From Bacteroidota bacterium (GTDB taxonomy: Bacteria; Bacteroidota; Bacteroidia; Flavobacteriales; Weeksellaceae), in contig JAEZYN010000051.1 in NCBI GenBank assembly GCA_023419095.1, forward strand, positions 1-16,910: 16,910 nt of DNA, written 5' to 3'. The notes under the pieces are model-generated. The model saw only the letters and a list, made by a program, of their open reading frames with translations, was not told where the DNA came from and made no database searches. Both the position numbers and the translations under genes were made by a program. Of the stretch, positions 1 through 7,444 are shown piece by piece. Position 1 is the stretch's first letter. Every line of letters starts with the position of its first letter.

Positions 1-494
1 CACTTTCTGCCGACGAAAAAGAAAAATCCTACGAAACGGTAGGCATTGGTGCACTGAAATATTTTATGCTCAAAGTGGATCCGCGCAAAAAAATGCTCTT
101 CAACCCGAAAGAGAGCGTTGAATTTAACGGAAATACCGGCCCGTTCATTCAGTACACCTATGCCCGAATCCAGTCTTTACTCACAAAAGCCAACTATCAG
201 GAACAAAAAGTTTTGTCCTATGACCTCAGCCAGTCCGAGAAAGAACTCATCATGAATATTGCGGCATTTAAAGACACAGTCAGCAAGGCAGCAGATACTT
301 TTTCGCCCGCAGTTGTGGCCAACTACGTTTACGACCTGGTGAAATCTTACAACTCATTTTACCAAAATAACCCGATTTTGAATCAGGAAGATGAAAATAC
401 ACGCCAGTTCAGACTCGAACTGTCAGATTTAACGGCAAAAATCATCAAGAAAGGCCTAAAACTTTTGGGTATCGGAACGGTGGACCGTATGTAA
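1..494 (+). CDS. argS: Arginyl-tRNA synthetase, C-terminal part (5' end outside window)
   Basis: This is the end of a class I arginyl-tRNA synthetase, which charges tRNA-Arg with arginine in the cytoplasm. The reading frame is open from base 3 and enters the window inside the gene; the ATG at 66 is internal. The segment TGPFIQYTYARIQSL is the typical ArgS sequence at the junction to the DALR anticodon-binding domain. The rest is the helical DALR domain, closing with GIGTVDRM, very close to the usual ArgS ending (…GIxxxxRM). The TAA stop is at 492-494. A twin-hairpin repeat follows before menE on the same strand. The catalytic HIGH region lies upstream of the window and cannot be checked. Identification is secure. 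Confidence 0.95.
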   Translation, partial: LSADEKEKSYETVGIGALKYFMLKVDPRKKMLFNPKESVEFNGNTGPFIQYTYARIQSLLTKANYQEQKVLSYDLSQSEKELIMNIAAFKDTVSKAADTFSPAVVANYVYDLVKSYNSFYQNNPILNQEDENTRQFRLELSDLTAKIIKKGLKLLGIGTVDRM

Positions 495-500
495 AAATTT

Positions 501-631
501 GGGCGTGCCCCTTTGTTTACGGCGCGGCTGGCGCCGCGCCGTAAACAAGCGGGTCGGTCTCCGGCTCCCAATCTTTTTTGGCCGCCTGGCGGCGGCCAAA
601 AAAGGATTTCCGCCTCCGCCCTCACGCGGGG
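501..631. repeat. REP/BIME-like palindromic repeat with two hairpins
   Basis: The argS-menE gap holds two strong hairpins. The first has 16-bp perfect arms (513-528 and 533-548) around the loop TGGC. The second has 13-bp perfect arms (574-586 and 591-603) around another TGGC loop, with T6 on the left and A6 on the right. GCGTG at 503-507 can pair with CACGC at 622-626, so the unit may fold as a whole. Its G+C is well above the flanks. I recall similar units (GGGCGTGCCC … GGGTCGG … TTTTTT hairpin … CCTCACGC) as dispersed intergenic repeats in Flavobacteriia, probably handled by RAYT transposases; this is recall, not a search. It could also attenuate read-through from argS into menE. Confidence 0.75.
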
Positions 632-663
632 TCTACACTGTTCACACCAATTTTTCCAAAATC

Positions 664-1722
664 ATGCTTCTTGATTTCTCCACATATCCTGAAAAACCAT
701 TCCCCCAGCCCGAAACACCTTTCGAAAAGAAAGTTTTGCAGTTTCTGAACGTCTGGTTTTCGGCCAGTAAAACGGTGAGTGTTCAAACATCGGGTTCTAC
801 CGGAACGCCAAAGATATTCGATATTGAAAAAAGCCGCATGCGCGCTTCCGCCGCAATGACCTGCGATTTCCTAGAATTGCAAGCTGGTGACTCTGCCCTG
901 CTCTGCCTTCCGGTGGAATACATTTCGGGCAAAATGATGCTGGTACGCGCCGCTGAACGCAAACTAAAAATTTGGGTCAAAGAACCAAGCGCAAATCCGG
1001 TTACCTACTTTTCTGAGACCGTAGATTTCTGCGCAATGTCCCCGCTTCAGGTTGAGAACTCTTTAAGCAAACTGCATCTATTTAAAAACCTCATCATAGG
1101 CGGTGCCCAAGTTTCGGAAACTTTAAAACAGAAAATCCACTCCGCGCTTCAAAATTCTAGCGCACTCGTACGGATTTATGAAACCTACGGCATGTCTGAA
1201 ACGCTTTCCCACATTGCACTCAAGGAAATTTACCCTAATGCGGAAACGCACTTTGAAAAATTTGAAGGCGTGGAACTGACCCTCGATAGTCGTGGTTGTC
1301 TCCGGATCTACGCACCCAAGCTCAATCCTGAAATCGTAAATACCAACGATTTAGTTGAACTCAAAAAAGATTCCAGTTTCAGATTCCTGGGACGTATAGA
1401 CAACGTTATCAATTCCGGCGGACTGAAGATTCAGCCTGAACTTCTGGAGTCACTCGTAAAGAAATCCATAGAAAATGAAGTGCTGTTCGTGGGCATTGAT
1501 GATCAAAAGCTGGGTCAAAAACTTGTTCTCGCAATCGAAGGATCCGAGGAAGATCTTAATGTGCGTTCTATTGTTGACGATGCTTTAAAACAAATTGAAC
1601 TCATTTACACAAAAAATCACAGACCGAGGGAAATCATTTTCATGAAAAACTTTCCACGTCTTCCGAATGGCAAAACAGACCGGTTAATGCTGCAGAAAAT
1701 CCTTTCAAATCCTAAACATTAA
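664..1722 (+). CDS. menE: o-succinylbenzoate-CoA ligase-like AMP-binding enzyme
   Basis: An acyl-CoA synthetase of the ANL superfamily, 352 aa, the short form common for MenE in Bacteroidota. MenE activates o-succinylbenzoate with ATP and CoA in menaquinone synthesis. Visible motifs are the phosphate loop TSGSTGTPK (residues 42-50), the YETYGMSET motif that contacts the adenylate, a C-terminal hinge region around FLGRIDNVI, and the catalytic lysine in LPNGKTDR (about residue 337). I chose ATG 664 because the frame open further upstream (from 499) only translates the palindromic repeat, and family similarity begins at MLLDFSTYP. The stop lies 6 bases before arfB, so the two are probably cotranscribed. 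Other men genes are not in view, so the substrate rests on family resemblance; a different acid substrate is possible. Confidence 0.85.
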   Translation: MLLDFSTYPEKPFPQPETPFEKKVLQFLNVWFSASKTVSVQTSGSTGTPKIFDIEKSRMRASAAMTCDFLELQAGDSALLCLPVEYISGKMMLVRAAERKLKIWVKEPSANPVTYFSETVDFCAMSPLQVENSLSKLHLFKNLIIGGAQVSETLKQKIHSALQNSSALVRIYETYGMSETLSHIALKEIYPNAETHFEKFEGVELTLDSRGCLRIYAPKLNPEIVNTNDLVELKKDSSFRFLGRIDNVINSGGLKIQPELLESLVKKSIENEVLFVGIDDQKLGQKLVLAIEGSEEDLNVRSIVDDALKQIELIYTKNHRPREIIFMKNFPRLPNGKTDRLMLQKILSNPKH

Positions 1723-1728
1723 TCTCAA

Positions 1729-2121
1729 ATGAAAGATTTCAGCAAGGAACTGTCATTCAAAACCTCCCGTAGCAGCGGCGCGGGAGGCCAGAATGTAAAC
1801 AAGGTAGAAACTTCAGTGACCGTAATGTGGAAAATAGCGGAAACCGAATTCTTCAGCATGGAAGATATGGAGATTATTAAAAATAAGTTGCGGAACAGAA
1901 TTAATAGTGAAGGTGTATTGCAGCTCACCGTTTCGGAATCCAGGACGCAACTTCAGAACAGGAAAATCGCCACACAGAAAATCTTGCAAATCGTAAATGA
2001 ATCTTTGGTCAGACAAAAACCAAGAAAAGCCACGAAACCTTCCAAAAGACAAATCGAAAAACGAATTCAGGCTAAAAAACACATTTCTGAAAAGAAAGAG
2101 CAGCGAAAGTTCCGCTTTTAG
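1729..2121 (+). CDS. arfB: Peptidyl-tRNA hydrolase ArfB (ribosome rescue)
   Basis: A 130-aa protein of the YaeJ/ArfB family, which releases peptides from ribosomes stalled on mRNAs lacking a stop codon. The catalytic GGQ motif is within SSGAGGQNVNKVETSV (residues 15-30), the diagnostic release-factor domain-3 signature. The C-terminal tail (about residues 95-130) is strongly basic, rich in Lys and Arg, as expected for the ArfB tail that enters the empty mRNA channel. The codon-recognition domains of RF1/RF2 are absent, which separates it from true release factors. It starts 6 bases after menE, so it is probably translated from a shared transcript. Length fits the family (about 130-140 aa). 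Confidence 0.92.
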   Translation: MKDFSKELSFKTSRSSGAGGQNVNKVETSVTVMWKIAETEFFSMEDMEIIKNKLRNRINSEGVLQLTVSESRTQLQNRKIATQKILQIVNESLVRQKPRKATKPSKRQIEKRIQAKKHISEKKEQRKFRF

Positions 2122-2151
2122 GGATTGAATTTGTTAAGATTTGCTAAATAC

Positions 2152-2182
2152 TTGTTTTCTAGTACTTTATTCAGTATTTTTG
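2152..2182 (+). promoter_or_regulatory. Bacteroidota-type promoter upstream of the small ORF and GreA/GreB gene
   Basis: TTG at 2152-2154, a 20-base spacer, then TATTTTTG at 2175-2182, matching the TTG / TAnnTTTG consensus. Initiation would fall near 2188. This is about 16 bases before the ATG at 2204 and about 265 bases before the GreA/GreB-domain gene. Confidence 0.6.
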
Positions 2183-2203
2183 TACTCAGACAAGAATAAT
2201 ACA

Positions 2204-2317
2204 ATGACAACACTAACCTTTACATCCGATACGAATCGTGCAGCGAGGCTATTGCAATCATTGCTTTATTTGCACACGGATTCGTTTTTAAAAAGTTCCA
2301 AAGACTTTATCTCCTGA
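2204..2317 (+). CDS. Possible 37-residue small protein
   Basis: A short open frame from ATG 2204 to TGA 2315-2317, about 16 bases downstream of a good promoter match. The peptide begins MTTLTFTSDTNRAARLL and continues with leucine-rich, probably helical sequence (LLQSLLYLHTDSFL), ending SSKDFIS. There is no transmembrane or signal segment and no cysteine. I do not recognise it. In favour are its position right after the promoter and a protein-like composition. Against are its size, the lack of a clear ribosome binding site, and the chance that the whole 2190-2450 stretch is a non-coding leader of the next gene. It could be a leader peptide or a stand-alone microprotein. Confidence 0.35.
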   Translation: MTTLTFTSDTNRAARLLQSLLYLHTDSFLKSSKDFIS

Positions 2318-2453
2318 TCCCTGTCCGAATGAGCGACGGGGAAACTCCATTTTTTTAATCTAACTTTTACAACGCAGAACACTGGATTTGCTTTCCCATG
2401 CGCGGGAAGCACTTCCGATATGTGATGCAACAATTAACTCAAAATCAAAAGAA
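2318..2453 (+). other. Non-coding gap with weak terminator-like hairpins
   Basis: Together with the small ORF this fills the 332-base gap between arfB and the GreA/GreB-domain gene. CCCTGTC and GACGGGG around 2321-2342 can pair with one G-U pair, and GGGG/CTCC can form a tighter hairpin just before a run of seven T, so weak termination or attenuation is possible. A second imperfect hairpin (GCTTTCCC / GGGAAGC) lies near 2390-2410. I see no known riboswitch class. Confidence 0.35.
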
Positions 2454-2837
2454 ATGACAGAGCAGATAATCTTAACAACAGGAATTTACGACGCAATCAA
2501 AGATCACTTACGCAGAAAACAGGTAACAGCAGCTGAAGAGGAAAGGCTGACCGCCGAGTTGCGGAATGCAGTACAGGTTCGCCGCCGCGAACTTCCGGAA
2601 GATGTGGTGACTGTAGACACGAAAGTGACAATAAAAGACCACACCGAAAACCAGGAGAAAGAATACATTTTTGTGGGTGTAAAACATGCCAAGCCTAAAA
2701 AGAACAAGCACTCAATCCTTTCAGACATCGCGTTAGCGACATTAGGCTATAAAGTAGGTGATGTGATTGAGTGGCCTTTCGCCGATGGTGAAAGAAAAAT
2801 AGAAATTCTGAAAGTTGAGCCCTGGTCGCAGAACTAA
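2454..2837 (+). CDS. GreA/GreB-family C-terminal-domain protein with short N-terminus
   Basis: A 127-aa protein whose second half (about residues 50-125) matches the GreA/GreB C-terminal FKBP-like domain: VTVDTKVTIKD, a central YIFVGV strand, then the LGYKVGDVIEW and IEILKVEPW segments. Gre factors bind RNA polymerase and, through a long N-terminal coiled coil with an acidic tip, rescue backtracked complexes. Here the N-terminal part is only about 45 residues (helical, with EEERLTAEL), too short for a full Gre coiled coil, more like Rnk. It therefore probably binds RNA polymerase or a related surface without being a full cleavage factor; this is inference. ATG 2454 is preferred over the frame-open 2388 codon, because the upstream residues do not fit the family and AAAAGAA precedes it. 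Confidence 0.75.
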   Translation: MTEQIILTTGIYDAIKDHLRRKQVTAAEEERLTAELRNAVQVRRRELPEDVVTVDTKVTIKDHTENQEKEYIFVGVKHAKPKKNKHSILSDIALATLGYKVGDVIEWPFADGERKIEILKVEPWSQN

Positions 2838-2862
2838 ACTCAATAGCTTTTCCATAACTAAA

Positions 2863-2900
2863 CAAAAAAAGTACAACCATAGCCGGTTGTACTTTTATTT
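2863..2900. terminator. Bidirectional terminator
   Basis: A perfect 12-bp stem (2867-2878 with 2885-2896) around the loop ATAGCC, with an A-run on the left and a T-rich run on the right. It can end transcription of the GreA/GreB-domain gene (+) and of the convergent deoxyhypusine-synthase-like gene (-). Confidence 0.9.
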
Positions 2901-2918
2901 TTTACGATGAATAAACGC

Positions 2919-3893
2919 TTATGAATTCTCCAGGATATAAGAGAACATCAATGGTGCGCAGATGGTTGCATCACTTTCAACGATAAATTTCGGTGTGTTG
3001 ATGTCGAGTTTGCCCCAAGTGATTTTTTCGTTCGGAACGGCACCGGAATAAGATCCGTAAGACGTGGTAGAATCTGAAATCTGGCAGAAATAGCTCCAGA
3101 ACGGAATATCGGTCATTTCCATATCCTGGTACAGCATTGGAACCACGCAAATCGGGAAATCTCCCGCAATACCGCCACCTACCTGGAAGAAACCAACGCC
3201 CTTTCCACCGGAATTTTTCGGATACCAGTCCGCCAGATACATCATATATTCGATACCCGACTTCATCGTTGAAGCCTTAAGTTCTCCTTTGATGCAGTAG
3301 CTTGAGAAAATATTTCCCATCGTAGAATCTTCCCAGCCCGGCACCACGATCGGCAGGTTTTTCTCCGCCGCGGCCAACATCCAAGAGTTCTCTTTCGGGA
3401 TTTCGTAGTATTGTTCCAGAACGCCTGAAAGAAGCATTTTGTACATATATTCGTGCGGGAAGTATCTTTCGCCTTTCGCTTCTGCGTCTTTCCAGATTTC
3501 GACGATATGTTTCTGCAGTCTCCGGAAGGCCTCTTCTTCAGGAATGCACGTGTCGGTAACACGGTTCAGGCCTCTTTCAAGCAAATTCCATTCATCTTGT
3601 GCGGTAAGGTCGCGGTAATGCGGCACTCTTTCGTAGTGCGAGTGCGCCACCAGATTCATCAGGTCTTCCTCAAGGTTTGCTCCGGTACATGAAATGATAT
3701 CTACCTTATCCTGACGGATCATTTCGGCTAAGATCTTACCGATTTCCGCCGTAGACATAGCGCCGGCCAGCGTGATCATCATTTTACCACCCTCTTTCAG
3801 GTGCGCCACATAACCTTTAGAAGCGTCTACCAAAGCCGCCGAGTTAAAATGCAGGTAATATTTTTCGATAAATTCTGTAATCGGTTTGTTCAT
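2919..3893 (-). CDS. Deoxyhypusine synthase-family protein
   Basis: A 324-aa cytoplasmic protein of the deoxyhypusine synthase family, NAD-dependent enzymes that move the aminobutyl group of spermidine. The C-terminal segment SGAVPNEKITWGKL carries the lysine that forms the enzyme-substrate imine in the eukaryotic enzyme (K of WGK), followed by the usual ESDATICAPLMFSYI stretch. The N-terminal part has ISCTGANLEEDLMN, matching the NAD-site region. Bacteria lack eIF5A, the eukaryotic target; bacterial homologues have been linked to polyamine reactions such as homospermidine formation, so that is the likelier role here (inference). ATG 3893 is chosen because the frame open up to 4052 runs back through the divergent gene and gives non-family sequence. 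The 51-base divergent gap holds a promoter match. Confidence 0.88.
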   Translation of the reverse strand: MNKPITEFIEKYYLHFNSAALVDASKGYVAHLKEGGKMMITLAGAMSTAEIGKILAEMIRQDKVDIISCTGANLEEDLMNLVAHSHYERVPHYRDLTAQDEWNLLERGLNRVTDTCIPEEEAFRRLQKHIVEIWKDAEAKGERYFPHEYMYKMLLSGVLEQYYEIPKENSWMLAAAEKNLPIVVPGWEDSTMGNIFSSYCIKGELKASTMKSGIEYMMYLADWYPKNSGGKGVGFFQVGGGIAGDFPICVVPMLYQDMEMTDIPFWSYFCQISDSTTSYGSYSGAVPNEKITWGKLDINTPKFIVESDATICAPLMFSYILENS

Positions 3894-3908
3894 AATTTTT
3901 GCTTTGTG

Positions 3909-3916
3909 CAAAGATA
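3909..3916 (-). promoter_or_regulatory. Promoter -7 box for the deoxyhypusine synthase-like gene
   Basis: On the - strand this reads TATCTTTG, an exact TAnnTTTG match, 15 bases before the ATG at 3893. The upstream TTG element is poor (TTC at a longer spacing), so strength is uncertain. Confidence 0.5.
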
Positions 3917-3944
3917 AGGATTTATAAAATCTTAATTTTGAAGG

Positions 3945-4250
3945 ATGGATGAATTGTTCCGCAAGCAGGTTTTTGAAGTGATCCGGCTGATCCCGCCCGG
4001 ACGCGTCACTTCTTATGGCGCGATCGCAAAAGCGGTCGGCTATCCAAATCATTCACGGCATGTGGGCAATACACTCAGGAATTACGGTGATGACTTTCCC
4101 GCGCACCGCGTTTGCAATTCGTCGGGAAGAATTACCGCCAGTTGTCTTCGGGATTTTGTCGGAAAATTAGGTAAAGAAGGTGTTACCGTGGCGGACGGAC
4201 GAATTGTTAATTTTAAAAACATCTTCTGGAATCCCCTCGAAGAATTATAA
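3945..4250 (+). CDS. Alkyltransferase-like protein (ATL, MGMT family without the reactive cysteine)
   Basis: A 101-aa homologue of the DNA-binding domain of O6-alkylguanine-DNA alkyltransferase. The helix-turn-helix and finger region is clear (PGRVTSYGAIAKAVGYPNHSRHVGNTL, the tail being the usual arginine-finger segment). The active-site motif PCHR reads PAHR here (residues 52-55, Ala53 in place of the alkyl-accepting Cys), and RVCNSSGRI follows as in the family. ATL proteins cannot accept the alkyl group; they flip and bind O6-alkylguanine and channel the lesion to nucleotide excision repair (established for the family). Cys57 two residues on is outside the acceptor position. The gene is divergent from the deoxyhypusine-synthase-like gene. 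A TAATTTTG box at 3933-3940 lies so close to the ATG that the mRNA would have almost no leader. Confidence 0.9.
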   Translation: MDELFRKQVFEVIRLIPPGRVTSYGAIAKAVGYPNHSRHVGNTLRNYGDDFPAHRVCNSSGRITASCLRDFVGKLGKEGVTVADGRIVNFKNIFWNPLEEL

Positions 4251-4262
4251 TCAAAAACTGTA

Positions 4263-4300
4263 GAAAAAAAACCGGCGGAAAAATTCCACCGGTTTTATTT
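4263..4300. terminator. Bidirectional terminator between the ATL gene and htpG
   Basis: A 13-bp stem with one mismatch (4268-4280 with 4284-4296, core ACCGG/CCGGT) and an AAA loop. A run of A on the left and TTTTATTT on the right let it work for both convergent genes. Confidence 0.88.
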
Positions 4301-4328
4301 GAAGCCTTTAGCGTGCGTGAATAAAATT

Positions 4329-6218
4329 CTATTTTGCCAGTTCCTGATAACTTCTCTGGATAAAATCAGTCAACTCCTTCCCTTTCAAAAGGTTTTGCGA
4401 AAGCTTAGCCAAATCCAGCGCATACTTAATTTGGGAAGTTTTCTCTTCCGCATTCTCCGTATTAAGGATTTTTCCGGCCAGTTCACTGTTGGTATTCACC
4501 ACGAGGTTATACATCTCCGGGAAACCGCCCATCGCGAACATTCCTCCACCGCCCGTGGCTTGCATATCTTTCATACGACGCATAAATTCGGGCTGAGTGA
4601 TGATGAAAGGCGCATCGCTGCTGTCTAGATCTTCAAGCTGAACCGTGAATTTTGAATCTGAAATGCGTTCTTCAACGTTTTTCTTTAAAGTTTCCTTTTC
4701 AGTTTCGCTGAGTTTCGAGATTACGGGCTCATCTTTTTTGATCAGATTATTGATGTGATCGGCATCCACTCGCGCAAACTGGATTTTCTCTTTCGAACCT
4801 TCAAGCTTTTGAATCAGATGCGGCACGATCGGTGAATCCAGAAGCAAGACTTCGTAGCCTTTGTCTTTTGCAGCCTGAACGTAGCTGTGCTGATCGTGCT
4901 CGTTGCTAGCGTACAGGATTACGAGGTTGCCGTCTTTGTCTGTTTGGTTGGCTTTAATTTTTTCCTCCAGCTCACTCCAAAGGAAATACTTGCCGTCAAC
5001 ATTCGGATAAAGCGCAAACTTGTCGGATTTATCGTAGAATTTATCTTCGGAAATCATTCCGTATTCGATCACGATTTTGATGTCATTCCACTTTTTCTCG
5101 AAATCTTCACGGTTTTCATTGATCAGCGAAGCCATCTTATCACCAACTTTTTTCGTGATGTAAGAAGAGATTTTCTTCACCGCGCCATCGGCCTGAAGAT
5201 AAGAACGCGAAACGTTCAGCGGAATATCCGGAGAATCGATCACACCTCTTAAAAGCATAAGGAAATCCGGTACAATTCCTTTCACCTCGTCGGTCACAAA
5301 AACCTGGTTTTGGTACAGCTGGATTTTATCCTTTTCGATGTTCAGATTATTACCCAATTTCGGGAAGAACAAAATTCCTGTCAGGTTGAACGGATAATCA
5401 ACATTCAGATGAATATGGAAAAGCGGATCCTCGAACTGCATCGGATACAGTTCGCGGTAGAAATTTTTATAATCTTCGTCTTTTAATTCAGACGGCGCTT
5501 TCGTCCAGGCCGGTGTTGGATTATTGATGATGTTATCAACTTCCTTGGTTTCAGGTTTTGCATCTTCCGCAGCATCTTCCGGCAATGGCAAAGTTTCCGT
5601 TTTTGTTCCGAATTTAATCGGGACGGGCATGAATTTGTTGTATTTCAGCAACAGTTCACGGATTCGGCTCTCTTCCAGAAATTCCGTGGAGTCCTCCGCG
5701 ATGTGCAGAATGATTTCAGTTCCGCGTGTAGCTTTGTCGGTTTCCTCGATTGAATATTCCGGGCTGCCGTCACAGATCCAGCGTACTGCCGGCTCGTCTT
5801 TGTAAGATTTGGTGATGATTTCCACCTTTTCAGCCACCATGAATGCAGAATAGAATCCAAGACCGAAGTGGCCGATGATTCCTGCGTCTTTCGCGCTGTC
5901 CTTATATTTCTCGAGAAATTCTTCAGCACCGGAAAATGCAACCTGATTGATGTATTTTTCCACTTCCTCACCGGTCATCCCGATTCCCTGATCGATAATG
6001 TGAAGCTTCTTGCCTTCTTTGTCAATCTTCACTTCGATCTGAGGCGTTCCGTAATCAACATTAGCTTCACCGATATTTGTTAGGTGTTTCAGTTTCAAAG
6101 TAGCATCTGTAGCATTCGAAATCAGTTCCCGCAGGAAAATTTCGTGGTCGCTGTAGAGAAACTTTTTGATCAGTGGGAAGATATTCTCCACCGAAACATT
6201 GATATTTCCTTTAGTCAT
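4329..6218 (-). CDS. htpG: Molecular chaperone HtpG (Hsp90)
   Basis: A 629-aa bacterial Hsp90, close to the usual 620-635. It is a cytosolic ATP-dependent homodimeric chaperone. The N-terminal GHKL ATPase shows FLRELISNATDA (Glu31 catalytic, Asn35 Mg-binding), the IIDQGIGM motif (Asp76 for adenine) and the lid/glycine-rich GHFGLGFYSAF (about 116-126), with GTEIILHI later. The middle domain includes NVSRSYLQ, where the conserved arginine reaches the ATP. An acidic linker (around LPEDAAEDAKPETKE) separates N and middle domains. The C-terminus lacks the eukaryotic MEEVD, as expected. It lies downstream of recA on the same strand, but a strong terminator separates them, so it probably has its own promoter; the only box I see (TTAATTTG) is imperfect. 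I find no CIRCE-type operator. Confidence 0.97.
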   Translation of the reverse strand: MTKGNINVSVENIFPLIKKFLYSDHEIFLRELISNATDATLKLKHLTNIGEANVDYGTPQIEVKIDKEGKKLHIIDQGIGMTGEEVEKYINQVAFSGAEEFLEKYKDSAKDAGIIGHFGLGFYSAFMVAEKVEIITKSYKDEPAVRWICDGSPEYSIEETDKATRGTEIILHIAEDSTEFLEESRIRELLLKYNKFMPVPIKFGTKTETLPLPEDAAEDAKPETKEVDNIINNPTPAWTKAPSELKDEDYKNFYRELYPMQFEDPLFHIHLNVDYPFNLTGILFFPKLGNNLNIEKDKIQLYQNQVFVTDEVKGIVPDFLMLLRGVIDSPDIPLNVSRSYLQADGAVKKISSYITKKVGDKMASLINENREDFEKKWNDIKIVIEYGMISEDKFYDKSDKFALYPNVDGKYFLWSELEEKIKANQTDKDGNLVILYASNEHDQHSYVQAAKDKGYEVLLLDSPIVPHLIQKLEGSKEKIQFARVDADHINNLIKKDEPVISKLSETEKETLKKNVEERISDSKFTVQLEDLDSSDAPFIITQPEFMRRMKDMQATGGGGMFAMGGFPEMYNLVVNTNSELAGKILNTENAEEKTSQIKYALDLAKLSQNLLKGKELTDFIQRSYQELAK

Positions 6219-6295
6219 AATGATTTAAATTTTATTGTTCAGGTTTTTCAAATTAAGTACCACCGAAGCAAGTTGGACATTTTGGCATTAAGCAC

Positions 6296-6326
6296 AAAAA
6301 AAAGACAGCCTGAAACTGTCTTTGTG
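6296..6326 (-). terminator. Rho-independent terminator of recA
   Basis: Read on the - strand: the stem AAAGACAG / CTGTCTTT (6316-6323 with 6301-6308), a 7-base loop, and then a long uninterrupted T run (complement of A at 6296-6303). It starts about 20 bases after the recA stop. Confidence 0.9.
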
Positions 6327-6344
6327 TATTTAAAAAAAACCGGA

Positions 6345-7346
6345 TTACTTATTTTTAATAACTTCTCTGATCTTCAGTTCAAGCTCTTCCGCAAGTTCCG
6401 GATTATCCTTCAGCATATCGCGCACCGCGTCGCGGCCCTGTCCAAGTTTCGTTTCTTCATAGCTGAACCATGAGCCGCTTTTCTTCACCACACCTGTTTC
6501 CACAGCCATGTCGAGAATTTCGCCCACTTTTGAAACACCTTCGCCGTACATAATGTCAAATTCAGCCATTTTAAACGGAGGTGCAACTTTGTTCTTCACG
6601 ATTTTCACCTTTACGCGGCTTCCAACAGCTTCGTCGCCAGTTTTAATTGGCGCGCTGGCTTTACGGATGTCGATTCTTACCGAAGCATAGAATTTAAGCG
6701 CGTTACCACCAGTGGTAGTTTCCGGATTCCCAAACATCACACCGATTTTTTCACGAAGCTGGTTAATGAAAATCACCGTACATTTTGTCTTTGAAATGGT
6801 TCCTGTCAGTTTTCTTAAAGCCTGCGACATCAGTCTGGCGTGAAGTCCCATTTTGGAATCACCCATTTCACCTTCGATCTCCGCTTTTGGCGTCAAAGCA
6901 GCAACTGAGTCGATTACCACGATGTCGATCGCGCCGGAACGGATCAGGTTATCCGCGATTTCGAGTGCCTGTTCACCATTATCGGGCTGCGAAATGATCA
7001 GGTCATCGAGGTTGATCCCAAGTTTCGCGGCGTAATGTCTGTCAAACGCATGCTCAGCATCGATGAAAGCGGCAATACCGCCGGTTTTCTGCGCTTCTGC
7101 GATCGCGTGCAGCGTTAAAGTCGTCTTACCCGAAGATTCCGGTCCATAAATCTCGATGACGCGGCCGCGCGGATACCCGCCTACGCCTAAAGCTAAATCG
7201 AGACCCAGCGATCCTGAAGGAATCACCTCGATGGTATCGTCCACAGAAGCGTCGCCAAGCGTCATCACGGTCCCTTTACCGTAGGTTTTATCTAATTTAT
7301 CAAGCACCAGCGCGAGTGCTTTTTTCTTATCGTCAGTACTGCTCAT
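6345..7346 (-). CDS. recA: Recombinase RecA
   Basis: A 333-aa RecA, full length, which forms filaments on single-stranded DNA for homologous recombination and repair. The Walker A motif GPESSGKT is at residues 68-75, IVVIDSVAAL is the Walker B region, and the L1/L2 region includes the FINQLREKIGVMFGNPETTTGG segment, a RecA hallmark. The C-terminal domain ends VIKNK without the long acidic tail of E. coli RecA. ATG 7346 (MSSTDDKKKALALVLDKLDK) fits the family start; an in-frame TTG at 7367 lies inside the predicted promoter box and is rejected. On the - strand TATTTTTG at 7365-7372 is an exact -7 match, giving a leader of roughly 13 bases. I see no evident SOS box. Confidence 0.98.
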   Translation of the reverse strand: MSSTDDKKKALALVLDKLDKTYGKGTVMTLGDASVDDTIEVIPSGSLGLDLALGVGGYPRGRVIEIYGPESSGKTTLTLHAIAEAQKTGGIAAFIDAEHAFDRHYAAKLGINLDDLIISQPDNGEQALEIADNLIRSGAIDIVVIDSVAALTPKAEIEGEMGDSKMGLHARLMSQALRKLTGTISKTKCTVIFINQLREKIGVMFGNPETTTGGNALKFYASVRIDIRKASAPIKTGDEAVGSRVKVKIVKNKVAPPFKMAEFDIMYGEGVSKVGEILDMAVETGVVKKSGSWFSYEETKLGQGRDAVRDMLKDNPELAEELELKIREVIKNK

Positions 7347-7364
7347 TTTAAAATAATATTTTAT

Positions 7365-7372
7365 CAAAAATA
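7365..7372 (-). promoter_or_regulatory. recA: recA promoter -7 box
   Basis: TATTTTTG on the - strand, matching TAnnTTTG, 18 bases before the recA ATG. The nearest upstream TTG is about 24 bases away, slightly longer than usual. Confidence 0.5.
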
Positions 7373-7444
7373 CGAAATTTCAGACAGAAAGAGCCACAAA
7401 AAAACGCGGCAAAAAGATTAAATAAATTTTTTGTGGGAAAATTT

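Noticed and set aside
499..663. Upstream extension of the menE frame to 499
   Set aside because: It only translates the palindromic repeat; AMP-binding family similarity starts at the ATG at 664.
3894..4052. N-terminal extension of the deoxyhypusine synthase-like frame to 4052
   Set aside because: It runs antisense through the ATL gene and its residues do not resemble the family; a promoter box lies between.
6219..6295. CIRCE-type heat-shock operator before htpG
   Set aside because: No TTAGCACTC/GAGTGCTAA inverted repeat is present; only an imperfect promoter box.
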